Source of the DNA: Sphingobacteriia bacterium
GTDB taxonomy: Bacteria; Bacteroidota; Bacteroidia; Bacteroidales; UBA7960
Length of the DNA stretch: 64,000 nucleotides
Assembly: GCA_011390785.1 (NCBI GenBank)
Contig: JAABRR010000009.1
Span: forward strand, 87,266 to 151,265
Reading direction: 5' to 3'
Shown: in pieces, positions 35,941 through 44,608 of the stretch
Position numbering within the stretch: position 1 is the first letter of the stretch
How the letters are laid out: the number at the start of each line of letters is the position of its first letter
The notes under the pieces: model-generated
The model's database searches: none
Told to the model about the DNA's origin: nothing
The model's input: only the letters and a program-made list of their open reading frames with translations
Position numbers and translations under genes: made by a program

Positions 35941-36744
35941 ATGATCAACAAACAAAAATGGTACGATATTATCTTCGGAAGTGACACCCCGGCTGGTAAG
36001 AGGTTTGATGTAATATTGCTTTGGGTGATCGCATTAAGTGTTCTTACGGCCATGTTTTAAAGTGTGCCCGGCATGTCTTCCCAACTGAAAAGAGTGCTTT
36101 TGATTGCTGAATGGTTTTTTACTATACTTTTCAGCATCGAGTATTTTGTGCGTATATACATAAGTCGCAAACCACACAAATATATTTTCAGCTTTTGGGG
36201 TATTATCGATTTTGTGGCTATTCTGCCTTCCTACATCAGCTTGTTCTTTTTTGGCTATCAGTACCTGCTGATTGTGCGTATTGTTCGCATGCTCAGGGTA
36301 TTTCGGGTTTTAAGGATGGTAAGGTTTAGCAGCGAAGCACAAACCTTGCTCACTGCCCTGAGGGCAAGCATGTACAAAATTGGAATATTCTTTTTTGCAG
36401 TCATTTGTATTGTTGTAATTCTTGGTACGTTGATGTATGTGGTAGAAGGGCCGGAGAACGGCTTTATCAGTATTTTCCAGGGAATCTACTGGGCTATTAT
36501 CACTATTACTACTGTGGGGTATGGTGATATTGTTCCCACTACAGTGTTGGGTAAGGTCATATCATCGGTTTCCATGATGATTGGCTACGCCATTTTAGCT
36601 GTGCCCACCGGCATAGTAACGGTGGAAATGTCGCGCAGTGTAAACAACAGCAACACTTGCTCCCATTGTGGCTTTGGAAACAGTCCGGTTGCCAACTACT
36701 GTAACCACTGCGGAACGCAGCTTAATACAGAAAAGAGTGAATGA
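35941..36744 (+). pseudogene. Voltage-gated K+ channel gene interrupted by an in-frame TAA
   Basis: Read as one frame from the ATG at 35941 this encodes a 267-codon six-helix potassium channel, broken by TAA at 36058-36060 (codon 40). Upstream of the stop is the usual N-terminus (KWYDIIFGSDTPAGKRFDVILLWVIALSVLTAMF, helix S1). Directly after it, SVPGMSS continues the typical S1-S2 turn, where relatives usually have Glu (GAA) at the stop position. Downstream the protein is intact: S4 with five Arg at every third position, the pore TITTVGYGDIVPTT, and a C-terminal four-Cys zinc ribbon (CSHCGFGN ... CNHCG). A GTG at 36064 or ATG at 36073 could give a 223-226-residue product lacking S1. A sequencing error or true nonsense mutation are both possible. 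Confidence 0.75.
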
Positions 36745-36807
36745 TTTATCGTTTATTTTCAACTATCATTGTTGTCGGATTGCTTGTTATAACTTGCAGG
36801 CCCTACT

Positions 36808-36836
36808 CTCCCTTTGAAGGGGGACTGGGGGGATGT
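36808..36836. repeat. Palindromic repeat, CCCCCTTnnAAGGGGG family (copy 2)
   Basis: CTCCCTTTGAAGGGGG followed by ACTGGGGGGATGT has the same layout as the copy at 44429-44456. It sits between the channel gene and the helicase gene and is translated in a spurious short ORF there. Confidence 0.7.
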
Positions 36837-36876
36837 TTTTCACACGTAGAAATTCTTAATACATCCTCTGACCCCG

Positions 36877-39435
36877 TTGGCTTCGCAAAAAGTTACGGTT
36901 CAAAACAATACCTTTTGCCTGCGTGTTACCAATTTGATTAATTCGCAACAAAATCACCAGGCATTGAAAACCAAAACACCATCAACCCACGGTTACCAGA
37001 TTATCTCTGATTGGATGAATTCCAGCTCTATAAAACCGTTTCCCTACCAGCAAAAAACATGGGAGTTGTTCGCCGGTGGGTATTCCGGACTGGTAGTGGC
37101 GCCCACAGGTTTTGGTAAAACGTTCTCGGTATTTCTGGCTTTGGTGATTGACTATCTGAATCATCCCCAAAAGTATAAGCCTGGATTGAAAATGCTCTGG
37201 ATCACTCCGCTGCGATCACTTTCCAAAGATCTTACCCGCGCCATGCAATCGGCAGTGGAAGAAATCGGGCTCGACTGGACAGTGGGCCTTCGCAATGGCG
37301 ACCTTACCCCGGCTGAGAAACAACGCCAGACCCGAAATCTGCCCGAAATACTGGTCATAACCCCCGAGAGTCTGCACCTTTTGCTGGCACAGAAAGCCAA
37401 ATCATCTTTTTTTCGCAATCTGCATTGTGTGGTGGCCGACGAATGGCATGAGCTTCTGGGCAGCAAAAGGGGTGTTCTTACGGAACTTGCCATTGCCCAT
37501 CTGCGAAGCATAGCACCCGGACTTAAAGTTTGGGGACTTACCGCTACCATTGGAAACCTGGATGAAGCATTGCAGGTGCTGGTCCCCTGGCAAACTCCCA
37601 AAACCCTTGTAGAAGCCGGGATGAAAAAGAAGATCGAAATTACCCCGGTAATACCTGATGAGTTGGACGTATTGCCCTGGGGCGGACATATGGGCAGCAG
37701 CATGGTAAGCAAGATTCTGCCCATTATTAATCAGAGCAAAACCACCCTCGTTTTTACCAACACCCGCGCCCAGGCCGAAACGTGGTATATGAACCTTATC
37801 GATGCCGACCCGATGCTGGCCGGGTTGATAGCCATCCATCACAGTTCCATTGATGCCCATCTGCGCACCTGGATAGAAGATAACCTGGCTTCAGGATATC
37901 TTAAGGTGGTGGTTTCTACTTCGTCACTCGATCTGGGTGTCGATTTCAAACCCGTAGATACCGTTATTCAGATCGGTTCGCCAAAAGGTGTTGCACGGTT
38001 TCTGCAAAGAGCGGGCAGAAGCGGGCACTCGCCGTTCGAAACATCCCGTATCTTTTTTGTGCCAACTCACTCGCTGGAGCTGATTGAAGCAGCAGCCCTG
38101 AAAAAGGCATGGAAGGAGCAACAATTTGAGAAGCGAATACCCGTGGTGCTGAGTTTCGATGTGTTGGTGCAGTTTCTTGTTACCCTTGCCGTGGGTGAAG
38201 GATTTCGGGTTGACGAATTGAAAGAGCAGGTAAAATCCACCTTTGCCTTTGGCGCCATTACTGATGACGAATGGAGCTGGGCCATGATGTTTATTACCCG
38301 GGGTGGTTCATCATTACAAAACTATGAAGAGTATCACAAGGTTGTTTTGGATGATGATGGTATGCACCGGGTTAAAAGCCGCAAGGTGGCCATGCTGCAC
38401 CGAATGAATATCGGCGCCATTGTAAGTGATGCCATGATGCGGGTAAAATTTTTCAGTGGTGGATATATTGGAATGCTCGAAGAATATTTCCTTACCCGGT
38501 TACAAAAAGGGGATGCTTTTATTCTGGCGGGTAGGGTGGTAGAGCTGGTTGCCATTCGAGAGGCAGAAGCTTTGGTAAGATTAAGCAAGAAGAAAAATGC
38601 CCGGGCAGTAAGCTATATGGGCGGACGTCTTCCTTTGTCGTCTCAGTTGAGTTTTTATTTACGTCAGAAGTTGGGTGAGTCTCTCCTGGCTGATGTGCGT
38701 GACAAAGAGTTGAAATTTCTGCAGCCCCTTTTGAAAGATCAGCTTGCGGTTTCGCATATTCCTACTTATGATGAATTTCTGGTGGAAGCCATTTCCAATA
38801 AATACGGCAATCACCTTTTCTTTTACCCGTTTGAAGGGCGGCAGGTACACGAAGTGATGGCTGCTTTGTTTGCCTGGCGAATAGCACAATTATTTCCTGT
38901 TTCTTTTTCCATGGCTATGAATGATTATGGTTTCGAACTGTTAACTGACAAACCATTAGCACTAACCGAAGAGCAGTTACTTACCATTCTCAATCCCGAC
39001 AACCTGATTGGTGACGTAATGAGCAGCATCAATGCAGCCGAAATGGCCCGGAGAAAGTTTCGCGATATTGCGGTTATTTCCGGATTGGTAATACAAAATA
39101 TGCCGGGACGACAGCAGAAGCTCAAATCCATACAAGCATCATCGGGCATTATTTTTAAGGCACTTGACGATGTTGACCCCCAAAACCTTTTGTTGCGACA
39201 GGCCTATGCCGAAGTTTTTAACAGCCAGATTGAAGAAGCAAGATTGCAGGAAGCATTTAAAAGAATTGCTGCCAGCCGGATTGTTTTTAAGCAATCAACA
39301 AGGTTTACTCCTCTGAGTTTCCCCATTAAGGTGGATAGTTTACGCCAGAGTCTTTCGAGCGAAGACCTGGTAACCCGCATAGAAAGAATGAAGATGGTGA
39401 ATTCTGCAACCGGTAAAAAATCCAAAACCCAATGA
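36877..39435 (+). CDS. Ligase-associated DNA damage response DEXH-box helicase (Lhr-like)
   Basis: This protein of up to 852 residues is an SF2 helicase of the Lhr-core type found in bacterial ligase-associated repair gene sets. Visible motifs are Q-motif FPYQQKTWE, Walker A APTGFGKT (75-82), DEWHELLGSKRG (the DExH box), GLTATIGN, STSSLDLGVDF and QRAGRSGHSP. A long C-terminal winged-helix/Lhr region follows. The start is uncertain: the open frame begins at a TTG (36877), no ATG precedes the conserved region, and another TTG at 36934 is equally plausible. Homology to the family becomes clear from about residue 38. The stop overlaps the PdeM start by four bases (ATGA). The ligase and exonuclease partners usually found beside it are not present here. 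Confidence 0.9.
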   Translation: MASQKVTVQNNTFCLRVTNLINSQQNHQALKTKTPSTHGYQIISDWMNSSSIKPFPYQQKTWELFAGGYSGLVVAPTGFGKTFSVFLALVIDYLNHPQKYKPGLKMLWITPLRSLSKDLTRAMQSAVEEIGLDWTVGLRNGDLTPAEKQRQTRNLPEILVITPESLHLLLAQKAKSSFFRNLHCVVADEWHELLGSKRGVLTELAIAHLRSIAPGLKVWGLTATIGNLDEALQVLVPWQTPKTLVEAGMKKKIEITPVIPDELDVLPWGGHMGSSMVSKILPIINQSKTTLVFTNTRAQAETWYMNLIDADPMLAGLIAIHHSSIDAHLRTWIEDNLASGYLKVVVSTSSLDLGVDFKPVDTVIQIGSPKGVARFLQRAGRSGHSPFETSRIFFVPTHSLELIEAAALKKAWKEQQFEKRIPVVLSFDVLVQFLVTLAVGEGFRVDELKEQVKSTFAFGAITDDEWSWAMMFITRGGSSLQNYEEYHKVVLDDDGMHRVKSRKVAMLHRMNIGAIVSDAMMRVKFFSGGYIGMLEEYFLTRLQKGDAFILAGRVVELVAIREAEALVRLSKKKNARAVSYMGGRLPLSSQLSFYLRQKLGESLLADVRDKELKFLQPLLKDQLAVSHIPTYDEFLVEAISNKYGNHLFFYPFEGRQVHEVMAALFAWRIAQLFPVSFSMAMNDYGFELLTDKPLALTEEQLLTILNPDNLIGDVMSSINAAEMARRKFRDIAVISGLVIQNMPGRQQKLKSIQASSGIIFKALDDVDPQNLLLRQAYAEVFNSQIEEARLQEAFKRIAASRIVFKQSTRFTPLSFPIKVDSLRQSLSSEDLVTRIERMKMVNSATGKKSKTQ

Positions 39436-40085
39436 TACAACAGTTAGAGATCATATCGGGTGGGGAAAGATTACTTCTCAACAATTACCGTAGTATCTTC
39501 TGGCCGGCCCGTAAAATGCTTACTCTTGCCGATCTGCATGCCGGCAAACCTGCACACTTTCGAAGGCATGGCATTGCTCTTCCGCAACAAATTATACAAC
39601 GCGATCTTGATCGTCTTACAGTATTGATCGAACATTATACGCCGACACAAGTTGTCGTTGTTGGGGATATGCTTCATTCCGGAAGAAATTCAGAAACTGA
39701 AATATTTAGCAAATGGCTGAAAAAATTTCCATCCCTAAAATGGATCCTAATTAAAGGTAACCACGACAGAAATCTTCTGGAATTATCTGAATTTTTTCAT
39801 TTTGATGTTGTTGATTCGCTGGAGGTTTCGCCCTTTCACTTTGTACACCACCCCCAAGAAGGAGATTTGATAACTATCTCCGGCCATATTCATCCCGGCG
39901 TAAAGTTAAGGGGTGCCAATCGCCAGGGTTTGAAATTGCCTTGTTTCCTGGTATTGCCAAAGCAGATCATCTTGCCAGCCTTTTCTCTGTTTACCGGATT
40001 AGATACTGATTTTGTAAAGCACCATCCGGAATTTACATCAGTTTATGTGGTGAGTGATGAGGGGATTTTTGAAACGAAAAACTGA
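39432..40085 (+). CDS. pdeM: Ligase-associated DNA damage response endonuclease PdeM (metallophosphoesterase)
   Basis: This 217-residue calcineurin-like phosphoesterase carries the full dimetal motif set: DLHAGK (the D-x-H motif, about residues 36-41), VVVGDMLHSG, KGNHDRNL and SGHIHPG. The N-terminal GERLLLNNYRSIFWPARKMLTLADLHAGK is typical of the PdeM group that accompanies the Lhr-like helicase. It overlaps the helicase gene by four bases, so the two are translationally coupled. The family is assigned nuclease or phosphodiesterase activity in a DNA repair context. Confidence 0.9.
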   Translation: MIQQLEIISGGERLLLNNYRSIFWPARKMLTLADLHAGKPAHFRRHGIALPQQIIQRDLDRLTVLIEHYTPTQVVVVGDMLHSGRNSETEIFSKWLKKFPSLKWILIKGNHDRNLLELSEFFHFDVVDSLEVSPFHFVHHPQEGDLITISGHIHPGVKLRGANRQGLKLPCFLVLPKQIILPAFSLFTGLDTDFVKHHPEFTSVYVVSDEGIFETKN

Positions 40086-40417
40086 GTCCTTTACGAAGTG
40101 TAAAATACCCGCGCATCCTATTCATTTATAAACGGGATTGGCTGTATGGGAAGCAGACAACTTATTTGGGTTTATTGAAAAACACTCGATAAACTGTTTG
40201 TCAATATACTGTAAACGCAGTATTTGGCGTTTTCTTACAAAGACTAATTAGCAGAAAACCTTTGCGTTATGCTTGCGTTATTTTTTTGCACGACATCTGC
40301 TTTGATGCCTTCAGTTCGTAGTATATTATTACAACACAGCGTTGCATCTAATGTAATAAAAGCTTTTGCAGCAAGTCCTAATTGTATTTCAATGTATTGA
40401 TATTTTTTAGTTTGGGA
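40086..40417. other. Convergent intergenic region, no gene seen
   Basis: These 332 bases separate pdeM from the convergent aminotransferase gene. The only structure seen is a weak 6-bp hairpin (ATACTG/CAGTAT, 40206-40223) without a proper U-tract. Confidence 0.4.
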
Positions 40418-41785
40418 TTAGCATAAAGAATCTTCTACAATATCGAAGGCTTTCATAAGCTGTTGCCCGGTGATAGTAAGGGGTGGCGAAAGAGTGAGTA
40501 TATTGCCATCCGAAACTTTAAAACTCAAACCATTGCTCATGCATGTGTACATGGCCTTTTCGGCTGCGGAAACATTTTTACGGGTAAGATCTCCGTCATA
40601 CACCAGTTCTATACCCCAAAGTAGGCCTATGCTGCGAATTTCACCAATCAGGTTGGTTCTTGCTTTCATCTCCTCCAACCGCTTAGCGGCAAAGCTGTGA
40701 AGATTGTTTACATGCTGCAGGATTTCCTGTTGCCTGATGTACTCCAACACGGCAATTCCGGCTGCCGAACCCACAGGAGGTTTTTCATGGGTATAATGTC
40801 CTAATGCTGTTTCACTGGCTACATTGTATTCATCTTTTGTTACTATGGCAGCCATAGGAAATACGCCGCCACCCAGTCCTTTGCCCAAAACAAGGATATC
40901 GGGTTCTATGCCCATATTTTCAAAGGCGTATAATTTGCCGGTCCGGCCCAGGGCTATGGGTATTTCATCCAGAATAAGCAGAATTCCGTGGCGGTCGCAA
41001 ATTTCACGGATTTTTTGCCAGAAACGTTTAGTTGGAACATGAACAGTGGTATTTCTGATGGTTTCCATGATTATTGCACCTACCCCGGTTTCTTTTTCTG
41101 CCACATATTCAATATACCTGGCGTATTCGATGTCGGCATCAGGGCCATTGAAGAAACCGTTGGTGGTATTGTAAGCAGGCACATGTATTACCCCAGGCAT
41201 CAATGGGCCCATATTTTGTTGAAATAGTGCTTCGCCACCCGCAGAAATGGCATCGAGTGATGCTCCATGGAAAGAATCCCATGTGCTGATTACCTTGTGT
41301 TTTCCTGTTACATATCGCGCCAGCTTTAAGGCCATTCCTATTGCCAGTGTGCCTCCGGGAGCAAACAAAACACGGTTTATACCTGCCGGCATGGTTGCTG
41401 TAAGGTGTTCGGCAAACTCAACAGCATACTGATTGGTGTATCTACGTGGCGAAAAATGTAGCTTCCGTATGGCTTCAATGGTCCTTTCAAGAATAAAACT
41501 ATTGTTGTATCCCAATTGATGAACATTATTGCCATGAAAATCCATGTATTGCCTGCCATCGGTATCGGTTAGAAAAATGCCGTTGCAACTGTCAACAGCA
41601 TTTAGGCAGGGGGTTGACAGTGACTGGTGAAGAAACACATTTGCATCGCGTTGTAGCAGCCATTGTGTTTCTTTCGAAATATTCTCTTCAATCCATCGGG
41701 CACGTTCGGTGGAAAGGTTAATGTCGCCTTCGGTCTTTAGATGATCCGTTGATTGATTCTTCTGCATACTCTTTATAAACTTCAT
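40418..41785 (-). CDS. Class III PLP-dependent aminotransferase family enzyme
   Basis: The 455-residue protein has the class III aminotransferase layout: DGRQYMDFHGNNVHQLGYNN (substrate/PLP region, about 75-94), LFAPGGTLAIGMALKLAR (PLP phosphate), ILLILDEIPIALGRTGKLYAFE (with the PLP-N1 Asp) and LVLGKGLGGGVFPMAA (with the Schiff-base Lys). Family members act on omega-amino groups; a closely similar group includes the ammonia-lyase PbfA of phosphonate breakdown. Substrate cannot be assigned and no phosphonate gene is nearby. It is a single-gene unit transcribed leftward. Confidence 0.85.
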   Translation of the reverse strand: MKFIKSMQKNQSTDHLKTEGDINLSTERARWIEENISKETQWLLQRDANVFLHQSLSTPCLNAVDSCNGIFLTDTDGRQYMDFHGNNVHQLGYNNSFILERTIEAIRKLHFSPRRYTNQYAVEFAEHLTATMPAGINRVLFAPGGTLAIGMALKLARYVTGKHKVISTWDSFHGASLDAISAGGEALFQQNMGPLMPGVIHVPAYNTTNGFFNGPDADIEYARYIEYVAEKETGVGAIIMETIRNTTVHVPTKRFWQKIREICDRHGILLILDEIPIALGRTGKLYAFENMGIEPDILVLGKGLGGGVFPMAAIVTKDEYNVASETALGHYTHEKPPVGSAAGIAVLEYIRQQEILQHVNNLHSFAAKRLEEMKARTNLIGEIRSIGLLWGIELVYDGDLTRKNVSAAEKAMYTCMSNGLSFKVSDGNILTLSPPLTITGQQLMKAFDIVEDSLC

Positions 41786-41876
41786 TAATTGATCAGGAGT
41801 TTTAAGCGTTGAAGATAATCAAAAAATTTTACTTGCATAATTTGTATCCAATAGTTGAAAGACAGCATTTAGACGT

Positions 41877-41907
41877 GTGACGGGGTGACTTGAGCTCACC
41901 CCGTCAC
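41877..41907. repeat. Perfect 12-bp hairpin repeat, GTGACGGGGTGA family (copy 1)
   Basis: GTGACGGGGTGA (41877-41888), a 7-base loop, and its exact complement (41896-41907). It lies upstream of both divergent neighbours, so it cannot be their terminator. Related arms occur at 54566-54694. Confidence 0.75.
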
Positions 41908-41981
41908 TGTTCACAATTATCATCTTTTTATCATCAAAAAAACGTATTTTAGCCATCTGAAAATCTTAAAAAATTTATCAT

Positions 41982-42911
41982 ATGGGTGAGTTAAACAGTT
42001 TTCTGGATTTTTTGAAGCAGGTTGTTCTTACAACGTTTAATCAATTGATCTGGCTCCTGGGGTTGCTTTTCGTTTTCGGACTTATTTTGTATGTTTTTGC
42101 CCGCTTTACCAGAATCACTTACGTGAAATCGGTGGGATACAAGATGGATGTTTTTTTTACCGGCTGGATCGGTACCCCCGTGCATGAACTCGGACACGCT
42201 ATTTTCTGCATCCTGTTCGGCCATCGGATATTGCAAATGAGATTGTATTCACCCAATTCCGGTGATGGTACCCTGGGGTATGTCAATCATGCCTACAATC
42301 CCAACAGCACCTACCAACGTATTGGTAATTTTTTTATTGGTGTTGGGCCTATCATTTTTGGGGCTGTGGTTCTGTATGCTTTGCTGTATTATCTGGTGCC
42401 CTCAAAAGATGACGTTTTTGGAGGAATTCATGCCCAAAGCCAGACACTGGTTGATGGTGTGCGGGGCGAATACAGCACTGCATTGGGTGCTATATGGGCT
42501 ACTACCCGCCAAACACTGGCCTTTCTTTTTAATATGGATAACTTCAGCGACTATCGTTTCTGGATTTTTCTGTACCTCGCCATTTGTGTTGCATCGCACA
42601 TGGAACTTAGTCCACCCGACATCAAAGGTGCTACAGGTGGCCTCATCTCACTGGTAATATTTTTTCTGCTTTTCAATCTCCTGGTTCTTGGTCTGGAAGC
42701 TACCGGCATCAGCAGTCATTTTGGCTCGTGGTGGGAATTTATTAAACTCGAAAATTATGCTTCAGGAATTAACAAATGGGTAGGTCTTTTTGGTGCCCTG
42801 TTTGTTTTTGCTTCCATTATTTCCGGATTGAATTTCATCGTATCCTACATATTCCTTTCTTTATACAACCTAATTAGAGGGCGGGGTTTTATCAATCCGG
42901 TGTGGCATTAA
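41982..42911 (+). CDS. Polytopic membrane protein with HExxH motif (M50-like)
   Basis: The 309-residue protein has about six hydrophobic segments (near residues 12-40, 62-82, 108-136, 175-200, 215-240 and 262-295). Right after the first, it carries VHELGHAIFC (67-76) with His68, Glu69 and His72. This places an HExxH zinc site inside the membrane as in site-2 (M50-like) proteases. The third metal ligand, often an Asp in a later NxxPxxxxDG-type motif, is not obvious, so peptidase activity is unproven and it may be an M50-related non-protease. It is monocistronic. Confidence 0.7.
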   Translation: MGELNSFLDFLKQVVLTTFNQLIWLLGLLFVFGLILYVFARFTRITYVKSVGYKMDVFFTGWIGTPVHELGHAIFCILFGHRILQMRLYSPNSGDGTLGYVNHAYNPNSTYQRIGNFFIGVGPIIFGAVVLYALLYYLVPSKDDVFGGIHAQSQTLVDGVRGEYSTALGAIWATTRQTLAFLFNMDNFSDYRFWIFLYLAICVASHMELSPPDIKGATGGLISLVIFFLLFNLLVLGLEATGISSHFGSWWEFIKLENYASGINKWVGLFGALFVFASIISGLNFIVSYIFLSLYNLIRGRGFINPVWH

Positions 42912-43088
42912 ACATTGCTGGAAGCAGCTGGGGCCAGCGGTCCCATATAGCGATAGAGAATATTAACAAAAATGATCATTGCGCTGCGAAACAAGGATCT
43001 TAGAAGCACTAATTGATGTGACAGCGCAAGTTGATTATTGGGATTAACAGAAATTTTCAGGCATTGCAAAATAGGGGAGTATCATTTC

Positions 43089-44378
43089 CTAAAACAACCG
43101 AATCAGCTTCTCGGTAATGGTTTTTCTTGAGAATTCACTGATGGCTTCCCTATGGGCCTGCCAGGGGTGCGTTGGGTCTGCCACCTGACTGATGAATCCG
43201 GCAATCCCCTCAGTGTCATGGTAGTGAAACATCTTTCCCGAGCCTGTTTGCTCCAAAATCCGGGCAGCATCGCCATCTGTAGGGCCAACGCCAAGGATTT
43301 GTTTTCCTGACGCCATGTATTCAAAAATTTTCCCGGTAACAATTCCCCTGTTTTGCTCAATATCAGGGATTACAAGCAGCAGCAGGTCTGCTTCCTGCAT
43401 GTGTGACAGTGCTTCCTGGTGGGTTGTATGGCCATGAATATCAATGTTCTGCCCCAGGCTTAAGGTAAACTGCTTTTCCCATTTGCCCGAAAGACTCCCT
43501 GTAAATTTCACCAAAAATGGCTGTTGCGATTGTTTGTGCCATTGGTTTACTGCCGATATGAAACCCGATAGGTCGTAATCATCTGCCAGAGTTCCTATAT
43601 AGCCTATTGTAAAGGCAGTTTGATGGGGTTTTGTTGCTTCAGGATGAAGATCTTTAAAATCATCCGGGTCGAAACCGTTGGTAATTACATGGAATTTGGA
43701 TGAAGGCTGGCCGGAAATTTTGCCTGCCAGTTTCTGTTTGATGTAGTCGCTTACCGTAACAACAGAATCGGCGCTTTGCAGCACACTTTTTTCCAGTGCC
43801 AGGTCACGCGATTTTACAAACGGCAAATGGAGCATCTTGCGGTAATAGAAGATGTCTGTCCAGGGATCGCGCAGGTCAGCAATCCAGTTGATTTGCGGGA
43901 ATTCTTTTTTGAGTTGCAATCCAACCAGCTGGGTGGAGTGGGGGGGACTGGTGGTGATAACTATCCTGATATCCTGTTCTGTTATCAACTGCCGTGCTTT
44001 GCGCAAAGCAAAGCGGTTCCAGCCTACCCGTGCATCGGGAACAAACAGGTTACCCCTTATGAACCGTGATAGGGTGCTGAAAAAACTGCTTTTTTGCTCG
44101 TTGGTGAAACCTGAGTAGGGAACTTGTTTGCGTCGGCTGATTTTTTTGTAGAGCGAATAAGGTTCGCGGGTAGATGTATGAAAAACCTTTACCTTTTCCG
44201 AAACCTGGTTTGTCAGGGTCTGATCCGCAACCGGGTAGGTTGCTTCATCCGGATTTACCGTAACAACAAAAGGTTTGTAGCCCATTTGTGCCAGATAGGT
44301 TGAAAATTTAAGCCACCGCTGCACCCCCGGGCCACCGCTCGGAGGCCAGTAATAGGTTATGATCAGCAGCTTTTTCAT
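43089..44378 (-). CDS. Glycosyltransferase family 4
   Basis: This 429-residue GT-B enzyme transfers an activated sugar, probably in surface glycan or lipid synthesis. The N-terminal acceptor domain starts with LLIITYYWPPSGGPGVQRW. The C-terminal nucleotide-sugar domain contains TIGYIGTLADDYDLSG (about 271-286), the helix ADLLLLVIPDIEQNRGIVTGKIFEYMASGKQILGVG (E-x7-E-like region) and a C-terminal DP(T/S) segment. Donor and acceptor cannot be read. It is a single gene between palindromic repeats and an M50-like gene. Confidence 0.85.
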   Translation of the reverse strand: MKKLLIITYYWPPSGGPGVQRWLKFSTYLAQMGYKPFVVTVNPDEATYPVADQTLTNQVSEKVKVFHTSTREPYSLYKKISRRKQVPYSGFTNEQKSSFFSTLSRFIRGNLFVPDARVGWNRFALRKARQLITEQDIRIVITTSPPHSTQLVGLQLKKEFPQINWIADLRDPWTDIFYYRKMLHLPFVKSRDLALEKSVLQSADSVVTVSDYIKQKLAGKISGQPSSKFHVITNGFDPDDFKDLHPEATKPHQTAFTIGYIGTLADDYDLSGFISAVNQWHKQSQQPFLVKFTGSLSGKWEKQFTLSLGQNIDIHGHTTHQEALSHMQEADLLLLVIPDIEQNRGIVTGKIFEYMASGKQILGVGPTDGDAARILEQTGSGKMFHYHDTEGIAGFISQVADPTHPWQAHREAISEFSRKTITEKLIRLF

Positions 44379-44428
44379 AGGGATAAAGATTCAATGTTGT
44401 TAAGGTTAGAGTTTAGTACAATCTGATT

Positions 44429-44510
44429 CCCCCTTTGAAGGGGGTTAGGGGGATGTATAATATTGTACTTTTCGTTTAGAACATCCCCCTGCCCCCTTAA
44501 AAGGGGGAGT
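44429..44510. repeat. Head-to-head pair of CCCCCTTnnAAGGGGG repeats (copies 3 and 4)
   Basis: CCCCCTTTGAAGGGGGTTAG plus GGGGATGT (44429-44456) faces, in inverted orientation, ACATCCCCCTG plus CCCCCTTAAAAGGGGGAG (44481-44510), 24 bases apart. The pair can fold into one large cruciform or two smaller hairpins. It lies between the divergently oriented upstream end of the GT4 gene and the YfhO-like gene's end. Confidence 0.75.
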
Positions 44511-44608
44511 TGGTTCTGCACAATATTGTAGTAAGTTTCATAGAATTTAGCTACATGTTGTTAATTAGATTAAATATTCCTTAACTAAAACAGTGCTATG
44601 TTTTGCAG

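Noticed and set aside
36741..36941. 66-codon ORF with a lipoprotein-like start after the ion channel gene
   Set aside because: It runs through the CCCCCTTnnAAGGGGG repeat and into the helicase start region, and its residues after the repeat are not protein-like.
41877..41907. Hairpin interpreted as a transcription terminator
   Set aside because: Both neighbouring genes start, not end, next to it, and there is no U-tract.
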